Below the pieces are notes generated by a model. It had not been told where the DNA came from. It did no database searches and saw only the letters and a program-made list of their open reading frames with translations. Of a stretch of DNA of 64,000 nucleotides, positions 56,475 to 64,000 are shown piece by piece; position 1 is the stretch's first letter, and each line of letters opens with the position of its first letter. The position numbers were made by a program, and so were the translations under genes. The stretch spans positions 1,364,001 through 1,428,000 of the forward strand of contig NZ_VDMN01000001.1 of assembly GCF_006335145.1 (NCBI RefSeq), in the 5' to 3' direction. The DNA comes from Aliirhizobium smilacinae. GTDB taxonomy: Bacteria; Pseudomonadota; Alphaproteobacteria; Rhizobiales; Rhizobiaceae.

Positions 56475-57518
56475 TCAGCCCTTGGCCGCGCCTTCGCGCA
56501 GACGTCTTTCGCGGAAATTCCTGAATGCCGCTTCGATCATGGCCGAGGGGCCGTGCGGATCGTCGAAGATCATGTCGACCTCGACGATCTTTGACCTTTC
56601 CAGCAACTCGCGAGCCGGGCCGGAATGGCCGGCAAGGCGGGCAGCGTCCTTGGCCGTCGTCGCCAGCAGCAGGCCTTCGCGCTCGGCATCGTCGATCAGC
56701 GACCGGATCTCATCCTCGGTGAAATAGTGGTGATCGGGGAAAGAGCGGGTCGTGGTGATCAGCCCGCCGATTGACCGGACGGTGCGATAGAATTTTTCCG
56801 GATCGGCGATGCCGGCATAAGCGAGCATGTTTTTTCCCGCCAGCGTATCGTCCGGACGCGGCTGCAGAGTTGCCACATGGATCGCCTTGCCAGCGCGGGC
56901 CGCCTTGCGGACCAGCGCATCCGCAGCGTCCCCATTGCCGACCTTGAGGAGCGCCGACAACTGCCGCATCTGTTCTGGTATCGGCGCGCGCACCGGACCG
57001 CCCGGCACGAGATGGCCATTGCCGATGCCCCTGACGCTGTCGATCACAACAAGTGCGAAATCCAGATGCAGGCGCGCGCTCTGGAACCCGTCGTCCATGA
57101 TGATCAGGTCAGCACCTTCGGCGGCAAGTTTCCTCGCGCCATCGACCCGCTTGCGCGAGATCACCGTCATGGCTTCTGATGCCAAAAGCAGCGCCTCGTC
57201 GCCCACGGCATCGGACCGGTGGCGATCGCAATCGACCAGCGTGGTCACGTCCAGCGAGCCGCCATAACCACGGCTCAGGAAACCGGGCGTGTGCCCCATT
57301 TCCTTCGCTGCCCTTGCGAGCGCAATCGAAGTCGGGGTCTTGCCGGCGCCGCCAACGGTGAAATTACCGACGCAGATGACCGGGATCGGGGCGGAAGCAC
57401 GTTTGGCCGTGCGCATCCTTTTTCCCGCGATTGCGCCATAGATGGCCGAGAATGGCATCAGCGCGTAAGCACGCCAATCGGGTTTTTCCCACCAGAAAGG
57501 CGGTGCTTCGGAAACCAT
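56475..57518 (-). CDS. lpxK: Tetraacyldisaccharide 4'-kinase
   Basis: Phosphorylates the 4' position of the lipid A disaccharide at the membrane. The 347-residue protein has the Walker-type loop [19 protein letters not shown] (about 50-68), a short N-terminal membrane anchor ([14 protein letters not shown]), [20 protein letters not shown] and the [10 protein letters not shown] segment near 262. It is the last gene of the minus-strand envelope cluster, 5 bases after the HAD gene. Confidence 0.96.
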   Translation of the reverse strand: MVSEAPPFWWEKPDWRAYALMPFSAIYGAIAGKRMRTAKRASAPIPVICVGNFTVGGAGKTPTSIALARAAKEMGHTPGFLSRGYGGSLDVTTLVDCDRHRSDAVGDEALLLASEAMTVISRKRVDGARKLAAEGADLIIMDDGFQSARLHLDFALVVIDSVRGIGNGHLVPGGPVRAPIPEQMRQLSALLKVGNGDAADALVRKAARAGKAIHVATLQPRPDDTLAGKNMLAYAGIADPEKFYRTVRSIGGLITTTRSFPDHHYFTEDEIRSLIDDAEREGLLLATTAKDAARLAGHSGPARELLERSKIVEVDMIFDDPHGPSAMIEAAFRNFRERRLREGAAKG

Positions 57519-57523
57519 CGCGT

Positions 57524-58267
57524 CTATTCCCCCGCAGACGCCGCGTTGGGAGATGCCGGAGCGAAGATGACGTCGGAGAGTGTGGTGATGTCGTCGAGGC
57601 AGTGGTCGGCCAGCGCGGAAAGCGTCTCGCGCGTTCCGGTTCCGGTCAGAACGGCGAGGTTAAGTCCTGCGCCTGCGGCGCGGCCCATATGCATGTCGTG
57701 ATTGTTGTCGCCGACCATCGCGACATGACACGGCTGAAGACCGACAGCCTTACAGAACGCCAGCATCATGCCCGGTTGGGGTTTTGTGCCGAAACCGCTG
57801 TCGTAACCGGCGATAAAATCCACATGGCCGGTTATGCCGAAGCTTTCCGCCATGCGGCGGATTGCCTTCTCGTTGTCGCTGGAGGCGATGCCGAGCTTGA
57901 AACCGCGCGCCTTCAGGTCAGAAAATACCGCCGGAAGATCGGCAACCGGGACGGAGAATTCGGCCGCCCGGAGGAACAACGCATCGAGTTCCCGTGTCAG
58001 ATCGCTTGCATCGAGCGGCGATCCGGCGCCCACGAAACCTTCAGCGATCTCGGCTGAATTGCCGGCGGCGAACAGGCTGTCGGCTTTGGTCTTGCCGGTC
58101 TCGGCATCCATGCCACCGGCAGCCAGCAACACCGGCTCAAGCGCGCTATTGCCGGCTGACGCGATGCGCGCCGCCTCACGATTTACCGGCCCCCAGCTTT
58201 CGTCGTAGCGGATGAGCGTGCCGTCCTTGTCGAACAGAATGCCCGCGATCGCGGGGGAGGAACTCAC
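57524..58267 (-). CDS. HAD-superfamily phosphatase (phosphoglycolate-phosphatase-like)
   Basis: A 247-residue HAD hydrolase. The nucleophile aspartate is D13 in [10 protein letters not shown]; the second motif is IASSDNEKA, the lysine is in GTKPQPGM and the last acidic pair in [13 protein letters not shown]. The helical cap inserted after motif I is of the C1 type. Substrate unknown; between waaA and lpxK a Kdo- or lipid A-related phosphate is conceivable but not shown. The start overlaps the waaA stop as ATGA. Confidence 0.9.
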   Translation of the reverse strand: MSSSPAIAGILFDKDGTLIRYDESWGPVNREAARIASAGNSALEPVLLAAGGMDAETGKTKADSLFAAGNSAEIAEGFVGAGSPLDASDLTRELDALFLRAAEFSVPVADLPAVFSDLKARGFKLGIASSDNEKAIRRMAESFGITGHVDFIAGYDSGFGTKPQPGMMLAFCKAVGLQPCHVAMVGDNNHDMHMGRAAGAGLNLAVLTGTGTRETLSALADHCLDDITTLSDVIFAPASPNAASAGE

Positions 58268-59592
58268 CGGATGTTACCGGCGGCAGCGACCTTCGGCTGC
58301 AAACGCGCCGTGACGGTCAACGGATTGATATAGGGCTCGAGCGCCTTGATGGTCTTGCCGAGCGCGCCGCGCAGGTCTTCCATCGCATCGGTTCCGGCCT
58401 CCACCATCTTAGCTCGGGCTGGATCGGTGATCAGCAGGTAATGCACGGCCTTGGCCAGCATCTCGACATCCTTGACCATGCGTGCGCCGCCCTTGCGGAC
58501 GAGGTGTTGGTAGGCATCGCGGAAATTCTGGATGTTCGGCCCGGTAAGCACCGCGCAACCGATCATGGCCGGTTCCAGCGGGTTCTGGCCACCTTCATTG
58601 GTCAGCGAGCGGCCGACAAAGGCGATCTCGGTCAGGCGCAGGTAAAGCCCCATCTCGCCAATGGAATCGCCGAGGAAGATATCGGTTTCGGGCGTCAGTT
58701 CGTCATTGCGCGAACGACGGGCGACGGCGAGACCTTCTTCCTTGAGCATGGCTTCGATCGCATCGGCCCTATCGGGATGGCGCGGGACTATGATGGTCAG
58801 CTGGCCGTTCTTGGCTTTCAGCGCCCGATGAACGGTCGCAGCGGCCTTTTCCTCACCGTCGAAGGTGGAGATCGCCGCCCAGGTCTTGCGGTCGCCGATC
58901 TCGGCCTTGTATTTTTCCAGAAGCAGTTCATCGCAAGGCGGTGGATCGGTGTCACTCTTCAGGTTGCCCGAAACGATGACCGGCCAGGCGCCGAGATCGC
59001 GGAACCGTTCGGCATCAAGATCGGACTGGGCGACCACGAGGGCCATCTTGTCGAACAGCGCCTCGGCCACCTTGGCGTGATTGTGCCAGCGGCTGAACGA
59101 GCGATCCGAAATGCGGGCATTGACGCGGATCTGCGGCACACGGCGGCGCGCAAGTTCGGCAACCGTCGTCGGCCAGATCTCTGATTCCGCCGTGATGCTG
59201 GCGTCCGGCTTCCAGTAGCTGAGGAAGCGCTTGATAGGAAACTTAACGTCGATCGGCACGTATTGATGGATGACTTCGTCGCCGAGCCGCGCTTCCACGA
59301 GAGCTGCAGAAGTGACGGTGCCGGTGGTCAGGACGACATAGATTTCACGACGGCGCAGTTCACGGATCAGCGGCAGAATGGAGAGGGTCTCGCCGACGCT
59401 GGCGGAATGGACCCAGACCAGCGGTCCTCTGGGACGCGGCTGGCTGGCATAACCAAGCCTTTCCAGCCGCCTTGAGCGATCTTCCTTGCCCTTCATCGCC
59501 CGAAAGGCGAGATAAGGGCCGGCCAGGGGATAAAGCGCGACACCTGCAAGGCGATAGCCGGCAAGAGCCATGCGAGCCATAGCACTGCTCAT
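58264..59592 (-). CDS. waaA: Kdo transferase (3-deoxy-D-manno-octulosonic acid transferase)
   Basis: Adds Kdo residues to lipid IVA during lipopolysaccharide core synthesis. The 442-residue GT30 enzyme has WVHSASVGETLSILPL near residue 60, an N-terminal membrane anchor, TAESEIWP near 130 and ISTFDGEEKAAATVHR in the C-domain, and the GGQNPLEPAMIGCAVLTGP end block. The ATG at 59592 is preceded by GAGGG. It overlaps the HAD gene by four bases. Confidence 0.96.
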   Translation of the reverse strand: MSSAMARMALAGYRLAGVALYPLAGPYLAFRAMKGKEDRSRRLERLGYASQPRPRGPLVWVHSASVGETLSILPLIRELRRREIYVVLTTGTVTSAALVEARLGDEVIHQYVPIDVKFPIKRFLSYWKPDASITAESEIWPTTVAELARRRVPQIRVNARISDRSFSRWHNHAKVAEALFDKMALVVAQSDLDAERFRDLGAWPVIVSGNLKSDTDPPPCDELLLEKYKAEIGDRKTWAAISTFDGEEKAAATVHRALKAKNGQLTIIVPRHPDRADAIEAMLKEEGLAVARRSRNDELTPETDIFLGDSIGEMGLYLRLTEIAFVGRSLTNEGGQNPLEPAMIGCAVLTGPNIQNFRDAYQHLVRKGGARMVKDVEMLAKAVHYLLITDPARAKMVEAGTDAMEDLRGALGKTIKALEPYINPLTVTARLQPKVAAAGNIR

Positions 59593-59753
59593 AGCCCTCG
59601 CTCCAGATCCCTGCATAGCACCATCAATACCTCACCCCTGAAGTGATATTCTAACCCGGCTTACGTGTTTCATAAATGCGTCAAAAAAGCGGGCTTCCGG
59701 TCGAGCCCCCTCAACCTGAAGCCTTATCATATTTCTTGCGGCTTGTGTCAGGC

Positions 59754-59990
59754 CTACTTGTTTTCAGGGTCCAGCAGGCGATGCATGTGGACGATGAAGT
59801 AGCGCATTTCGGCATTATCGACCGTCGACTGGGCCTTCGCACGCCAGGCGACCAGTGCCGTGGCATAGTCAGGATAGATGCCGACGATGTCGAGGGCCGA
59901 CAAATCTTTGAACTGGACACCAGCCAGGCTCGAAAGTTCACCGCCGAAAACCAGGTGCAGGAGCTGCTTCTTGTCGCTCGATTCCGTCAT
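59754..59990 (-). CDS. DUF4170 protein
   Basis: A 78-residue protein: LLHLVFGGELSSLAGVQFKDL followed by LDIVGIYPDYATALVAWRAKAQ and MRYFIVHMHRLLDPE, a family seen next to waaA in Rhizobiales. It may influence LPS assembly by position only. The ATG at 59990 is preferred to an in-frame TTG at 59996. Confidence 0.93.
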   Translation of the reverse strand: MTESSDKKQLLHLVFGGELSSLAGVQFKDLSALDIVGIYPDYATALVAWRAKAQSTVDNAEMRYFIVHMHRLLDPENK

Positions 59991-60051
59991 TTCCAAATCC
60001 GTCCGTTTATTCGACTAGAAGCCCTTCCTCTGCGGCATTACGCCACAAAGG

Positions 60052-60852
60052 TCAACCCGCAGCACCGGTCACAAGATGAGGCAGAAGCACCTGGCGCGCG
60101 TGGCGCGTGCCGGCGACCAGAACGCCGTGACTGACGATTGTGCGATTGTAGGTCAGGGGCTCGTCTTCAAGGCCCGCCAGCGCCCCGCCGGCACGTTCCA
60201 GGATCAGGTCGGCAGCGGCCAGATCCCAATCATGGCTGCCCGTTTTGACGATCGTGCCATCGATACGTCCGTCAGCGGCCATGGCCAGCCGATAGGCGAG
60301 TGACGGAACGTGGCTGACCCGGTGGATGGCAAGCTCGGCCTGCAGCTTTCGAACGATCTTCTCGTCCGCAGCCAGAACCAACTCGCCAGTCTCGGTGCCT
60401 GACCGGACAGCAATTGGGGAGCCGTTTCTCAAGGCAGGCCCGTCGGCGGATGCCTGATATTCCTGTTGCAGCGCCGGCGCAACGAGCACGCCCGCCACCG
60501 GACGGCCATTGTGGACGACCGCCACCGACACGCACCAGATCGGCTCACCGGCAATGAAGGCACGGGTGCCGTCGATCGGGTCGACGACGAACAGGGTTTC
60601 GCAGCTCAGCCGGGCGCTGTCGTCATCGGTTTCTTCCGAAAGCCAGCCGTAGTTCGGGCGCGCTTTCAAAAGAAGCGACTGGAGGCAATCGTTAGCGGCA
60701 AAATCGGCAGCGCTGACCGGCGAGCGGCCCTCGTTCTTCCACCAGACTTCCGGCGATTGCCGGAAGAAGCCGTTGGCGATCTCACCCGCCTGACGCGCAG
60801 CATCGAGGATGAGATCGAGATCCGCACTCCATGGATTGTCGAAGGGAGCCAT
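60052..60852 (-). CDS. Inositol-monophosphatase-family phosphatase (CysQ-like)
   Basis: A 266-residue Mg-dependent phosphatase. The metal sites are E73/E74 (WLSEET), DPIDGTRAF at 91-99 and the last motif GSHDWDLAAADLILERAGG near 210. The 3'(2'),5'-bisphosphate nucleotidase (CysQ) side is the more likely assignment because of the neighbours, but inositol monophosphatase activity is possible. It is 4 bases after pmbA. Confidence 0.9.
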   Translation of the reverse strand: MAPFDNPWSADLDLILDAARQAGEIANGFFRQSPEVWWKNEGRSPVSAADFAANDCLQSLLLKARPNYGWLSEETDDDSARLSCETLFVVDPIDGTRAFIAGEPIWCVSVAVVHNGRPVAGVLVAPALQQEYQASADGPALRNGSPIAVRSGTETGELVLAADEKIVRKLQAELAIHRVSHVPSLAYRLAMAADGRIDGTIVKTGSHDWDLAAADLILERAGGALAGLEDEPLTYNRTIVSHGVLVAGTRHARQVLLPHLVTGAAG

Positions 60853-60856
60853 GGCG

Positions 60857-62203
60857 TCAGCTTCCCGCCAGCGTCATGCCCTCGATCGCGATGGTCGGCG
60901 AAGCGACGCCGTATTTGCGGTCGATGTCGTTTGCCAGCGTCAGGCGCATGAACATGTCCTTGAGGTTCGACGCGATCGTCACTTCCGAGACCGGAAAAGC
61001 GAGCTTGCCGTTCTCGATCCAGAAGCCGCTCGCGCCGCGCGAATATTCACCCGTGAGCATGTTGACGCCCTGGCCGATCAGCTCAGTCACATAAAGGCCG
61101 GTACCGACCGAAGCGATCAGCTCTTCCGGCGAGATGTCGCCCGGCTCGAGCGCCAGATTGGTCGAGGTCGGGCTGACGGAATTGCCGCCGCGCACGCCGC
61201 GTCCGTTTGTCGGCAGGCCGAGTTCGCGGCCGGTCGAGGTCGACAGGAACCAGTGTTTCAGCACACCGTCCTCGATCATCGTCATCCGTTCGCCCGAAAT
61301 GCCCTCGCCGTCGAACGGACGTGAAGAGGAACCACGTACGATCAGCGGATCGTCGGTGACGTTGAGGCCGGCCTTCAGCACCTGCTCGCCCATCCGGTCA
61401 CGCAGGAAGCTCGTCTTTCTGGCAACCGATGCGCCGTTGATCGCACCTGCAATCGTGCCGACGAAACCGCGCGCCATGCGAGGGTCGAAAACCACGGTGA
61501 CATTGCTTGCCGTCGGCACCTGACGCGGGTTGATGCGGGCAACCGCCCGTTCGCCGGCGCGGCGGCCGATCAGGTCGGGCGCATCGAGGTCGGCAGCGTA
61601 AAGGCGGCTGTCGAAATCGTAGTCGCGCTCCATCTTCGTGCCTTCGCCGGCAATCACGCTGACTGAACGACCGAAGCGGGTGGCCATGTAACTGCCGGAA
61701 AAACCGTGCGACGTGACGAGAACCATGCCGCCCATGCCGGCAGATGCTCCGGAACCGGACGAATTTGAAACCCCATTGACCTCAAGGGCGGCCGCTTCCA
61801 TCGCCAGCGCCGTCTCGCGCAGATCGTCCGTCGGCACATCGGTCGGGTCGAAGAGGTCGAGATCAGGATAGGATTTTGCCAGCCGCTCGGCGTCCGCAAG
61901 GCAGACGAAGGGATCTTCGGGCGAGACCTTCGCCATGGCGACGGCGCGTTCGGCCAGCGTCTTCATGTCGAAGCCGGGATTGGCTGAAACGCTCGCGACC
62001 TTCTGGCCGACGAAGACGCGCAGGGCAAAATCGTCGCTCTCGGAGGATTCGGTTCCCTCGACCTTGCCGAGGCGAACCGAGACGGAGCGGGAGCGGGAGC
62101 GCACGACGACGGCATCGGCCGCATCCGCCCCTGCGGCCTTCGCCAGATCGATCAATTCGGAAGCACGGGACAAAAGCTGGGCGGAATCAATTTCGGAGCT
62201 CAT
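60857..62203 (-). CDS. pmbA: PmbA/TldD-family metalloprotease
   Basis: A 448-residue TldE/PmbA-type protein, the non-metal-binding partner in the TldD/TldE heterodimer that processes peptides such as microcin and CcdA. Blocks include SELIDLAKAAGADAADAVVVRS, the RINPRQVPTA region and the C-terminal GVRGGNSVSPTSTNLALEPG. The TldD HExxxH zinc motif is absent, as expected for PmbA. tldD is not in the window. The ATG at 62203 has AAAGG upstream. Confidence 0.93.
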   Translation of the reverse strand: MSSEIDSAQLLSRASELIDLAKAAGADAADAVVVRSRSRSVSVRLGKVEGTESSESDDFALRVFVGQKVASVSANPGFDMKTLAERAVAMAKVSPEDPFVCLADAERLAKSYPDLDLFDPTDVPTDDLRETALAMEAAALEVNGVSNSSGSGASAGMGGMVLVTSHGFSGSYMATRFGRSVSVIAGEGTKMERDYDFDSRLYAADLDAPDLIGRRAGERAVARINPRQVPTASNVTVVFDPRMARGFVGTIAGAINGASVARKTSFLRDRMGEQVLKAGLNVTDDPLIVRGSSSRPFDGEGISGERMTMIEDGVLKHWFLSTSTGRELGLPTNGRGVRGGNSVSPTSTNLALEPGDISPEELIASVGTGLYVTELIGQGVNMLTGEYSRGASGFWIENGKLAFPVSEVTIASNLKDMFMRLTLANDIDRKYGVASPTIAIEGMTLAGS

Positions 62204-62339
62204 ATTTGCAAGCCTTTCGTTGCCGTCCCATTTATTGTGAGCGCTTCGAAGCATCAAGGGCGCCACACCTTTTCTTGACCGGGTTGTCGCGCCTTTCGAA
62301 CGACCTGACTACCCCTTTTCGCCGATCGAAAGTTTTTGC

Positions 62340-64000
62340 ATGACCGCACCCGGCTCGCTGTTTACCGAAATGCTGCTTCTTCTGGCCGGAGCGGTCATCG
62401 CCGCGCCGATCTTCAAACGGCTGGGGCTGGGCACCGTGCTCGGTTATCTGGCGGTCGGCGTGATCATCGGACCGGTGTTCCAACGCATCACCGATACGGA
62501 AGAAGTGCTGCATGTTGCAGAATACGGCGTCGTCTTCCTGCTCTTCGTCATCGGGCTGGAACTGAAGCCTTCGCGCCTGTGGCAGATGCGCGGTGACGTA
62601 TTCGGCCTCGGGCCTGCCCAGGTGCTGCTCAGCGGGCTTGTGCTCGCCGCGCTTTCCTTCGAGACCGGTTTGGCGAACTGGCAGGGCAGCCTGATCATCG
62701 GCTTCGGCCTTGCCCTGTCATCCACCGCGTTCGCCCTGCAGTTGCTCAACGATGCCGGCGACATCAACAGCCGATACGGGCAGCGGTCATTCTCGGTGCT
62801 GCTGTTCCAGGATCTGGCGATCGTGCCGCTTCTGGCGCTGATCACCGTGCTCGCACCCGGCACGGAAGAACAGGCCGCCACGCCGCTTGTCGATTTTGCC
62901 GTCGCGGTCGCCGCCATCGCCGCGATGATCGTCGCCGGAAAATATCTTCTCAATCCGATGTTCCAGATCATTGCGCGAACAGGGGCGCGCGAGGTGATGA
63001 TCGCAGCCGCCCTGCTCGTCGTGCTCGGATCCGCGGCCGCGATGCAGATGGTTGGCCTTTCTATGGCGATGGGGGCATTTCTCTCCGGCGTGATGCTGGC
63101 CGAATCCTCCTACCGGCACGAACTGGAAGCGGATATCGAACCGTTCCGCGGCCTGCTTCTGGCGTTGTTCTTCGTCGCGGTCGGGCTGTCGCTCGAACTC
63201 GGCGTGATCATCGACCATATCCTGTTCATCGTGCCGGCCGTGATCGTCTTCATGGCGGTCAAGGCGCTGGTGGTCTACTGGCTGTGCCGGCTGTGGGGTT
63301 CATCCCATAACGACGCGATCCAGATCGCCTTCCTGCTGCCGCAGGGCGGTGAATTCGCCTTCGTACTGTTTACCACCGCGACGGCCGCCGGGCTGCTTTC
63401 TTCATCGACTGCCTCAATGCTGATCGCCATCGTAACGCTGTCCATGGCGCTGACGCCGCTTGGGGCAGCACTCGCCAAGCGGTTCATGAGCGGCGAAACA
63501 CGGGAGGAGCTGGACGAGGATTTTGCCGGTGCCGGTGCTGGCGCCGACGTGCTGATGATCGGCTTTTCGCGCTTCGGCCAGATCGCCGCGCAGATCCTTC
63601 TTGCAGGCGGACGCGATGTTACCGTGATCGACGATTCGGCCGATCGCATCCGCCAGGCCGCCAATTTCGGTTTCCGCATCTATTTCGGCGATGGCACCCG
63701 CCGCGACGTTCTCGTCTCGTCGGGCATCGAACGAGCCAAGATCGTCGTCGTCGCGACGCAGAAACGAGAGACGACCAACAAGATCGTCGAACTGATCCAG
63801 TCCGATTTCCCAAATGTGCGGCTGTTTTCCCGCTCCTACGACCGTATCCACTCCTTGTGGCTGCGGGAAAAAGGCGTCGAATACGAATTGCGCGAGACGC
63901 TGGAATCCGGCCTGCTTTTCGGGGCAAAAACGCTGGAAGCGCTCGGAATGCCCGAGGCACGTGCCGGGGAAATCCTCGAAGACATCCGCCGCCGCGACGA
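62340..64000 (+). CDS. CPA2-family cation/proton antiporter with RCK domain, cut at window end
   Basis: Kef-type potassium efflux antiporter; only the first 553 codons are inside the window and no stop occurs. About 12 helices (1-385) include GYLAVGVIIGPV, LLFVIGLELKP, GLALSSTAFALQLL and FLLPQGGEFAFVLF. A TrkA-N/RCK domain starts near residue 403 (VLMIGFSRFGQIAAQILLAGG, then DVTVIDD) and binds NAD(H). KefB or KefC cannot be told apart here without the C-terminus and its partner. It is divergent from pmbA. Confidence 0.92.
   Translation, partial: MTAPGSLFTEMLLLLAGAVIAAPIFKRLGLGTVLGYLAVGVIIGPVFQRITDTEEVLHVAEYGVVFLLFVIGLELKPSRLWQMRGDVFGLGPAQVLLSGLVLAALSFETGLANWQGSLIIGFGLALSSTAFALQLLNDAGDINSRYGQRSFSVLLFQDLAIVPLLALITVLAPGTEEQAATPLVDFAVAVAAIAAMIVAGKYLLNPMFQIIARTGAREVMIAAALLVVLGSAAAMQMVGLSMAMGAFLSGVMLAESSYRHELEADIEPFRGLLLALFFVAVGLSLELGVIIDHILFIVPAVIVFMAVKALVVYWLCRLWGSSHNDAIQIAFLLPQGGEFAFVLFTTATAAGLLSSSTASMLIAIVTLSMALTPLGAALAKRFMSGETREELDEDFAGAGAGADVLMIGFSRFGQIAAQILLAGGRDVTVIDDSADRIRQAANFGFRIYFGDGTRRDVLVSSGIERAKIVVVATQKRETTNKIVELIQSDFPNVRLFSRSYDRIHSLWLREKGVEYELRETLESGLLFGAKTLEALGMPEARAGEILEDIRRRD

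Noticed and set aside
1..64000. tRNA, rRNA, CRISPR, insertion sequence or prophage
   Set aside because: No T-loop (GTTCRANNC) with matching acceptor stem in gaps, no transposase or integrase, no direct-repeat arrays seen by eye; a tRNAscan-SE and Infernal run would be decisive.

Overview
The window reads as chromosomal DNA of a Rhizobiaceae-type alphaproteobacterium (Rhizobium/Agrobacterium relatives). The signs are GC-rich coding with long antisense shadows, the split ATP synthase Fo operon atpI-atpB-atpE-b'-b, DUF2093, DUF4170 and DUF6101-like genes, a LemA/DUF2207 pair between glyQ and glyS, and the lipid A/Kdo block lpxK-HAD-waaA-DUF4170-inositol-phosphatase-like-pmbA. Almost everything is ordinary housekeeping or envelope biology. 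I see no phage, insertion sequence, CRISPR array, rRNA or tRNA.

Layout. 1-6.3 kb: an NmrA-like oxidoreductase; a glycine-betaine-type Rieske monooxygenase (gbcA) behind a well-conserved cobalamin riboswitch; a tightly packed tsaC/sua5 - FAD-linked oxidase - ModE-like regulator operon. 6.6-14.7 kb: DUF6101-like gene, ubiA, a four-palindrome intergenic mosaic repeat, cfa, tex, purD, and a small secreted HPE1-like protein whose Shine-Dalgarno sits in the loop of a perfect hairpin. 15-16.8 kb: a chemoreceptor. 16.9-26.7 kb (minus strand): DUF523, parDE, glyS, higBA, DUF2207, lemA, glyQ, vapBC (antitoxin frameshifted), a small membrane protein and an S49 peptidase. Three toxin-antitoxin modules therefore sit around the two glycyl-tRNA synthetase genes.

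26.8-36.5 kb: mntH with a possible manganese-type operator, a tRNA1(Val)-type methyltransferase and DUF2007, a polyprenyl diphosphate synthase with a TTG start, a TPR protein-ispE-moaB operon, a small glycosyltransferase, a PA0069-type radical SAM protein and rnhB. 36.6-41.8 kb: two hypothetical genes, the Fo operon and a SleB-type cell-wall hydrolase. 42-50.7 kb: kup, a cysteine-free ApbC-type ATPase, a LuxR-type regulator, an SMP-30 lactonase, a PRC-barrel protein with a possible EcfG promoter, and a DgcA/trimethylamine-dehydrogenase-type flavoprotein. 50.8-54 kb: a degenerate-GGDEF/EAL protein and an upstream PAS/receiver protein without a kinase domain. 54.3-64 kb: mutL, DUF2093, the lipid A/Kdo block and a CPA2 antiporter cut by the window end.

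The observations most worth a second look are the cobalamin riboswitch on a betaine-demethylating Rieske oxygenase, the clustering of TA modules at glyQ/glyS with a one-base lesion in vapB, the hairpin around the HPE1-like start codon, and the complete absence of cysteine from the ApbC homologue.
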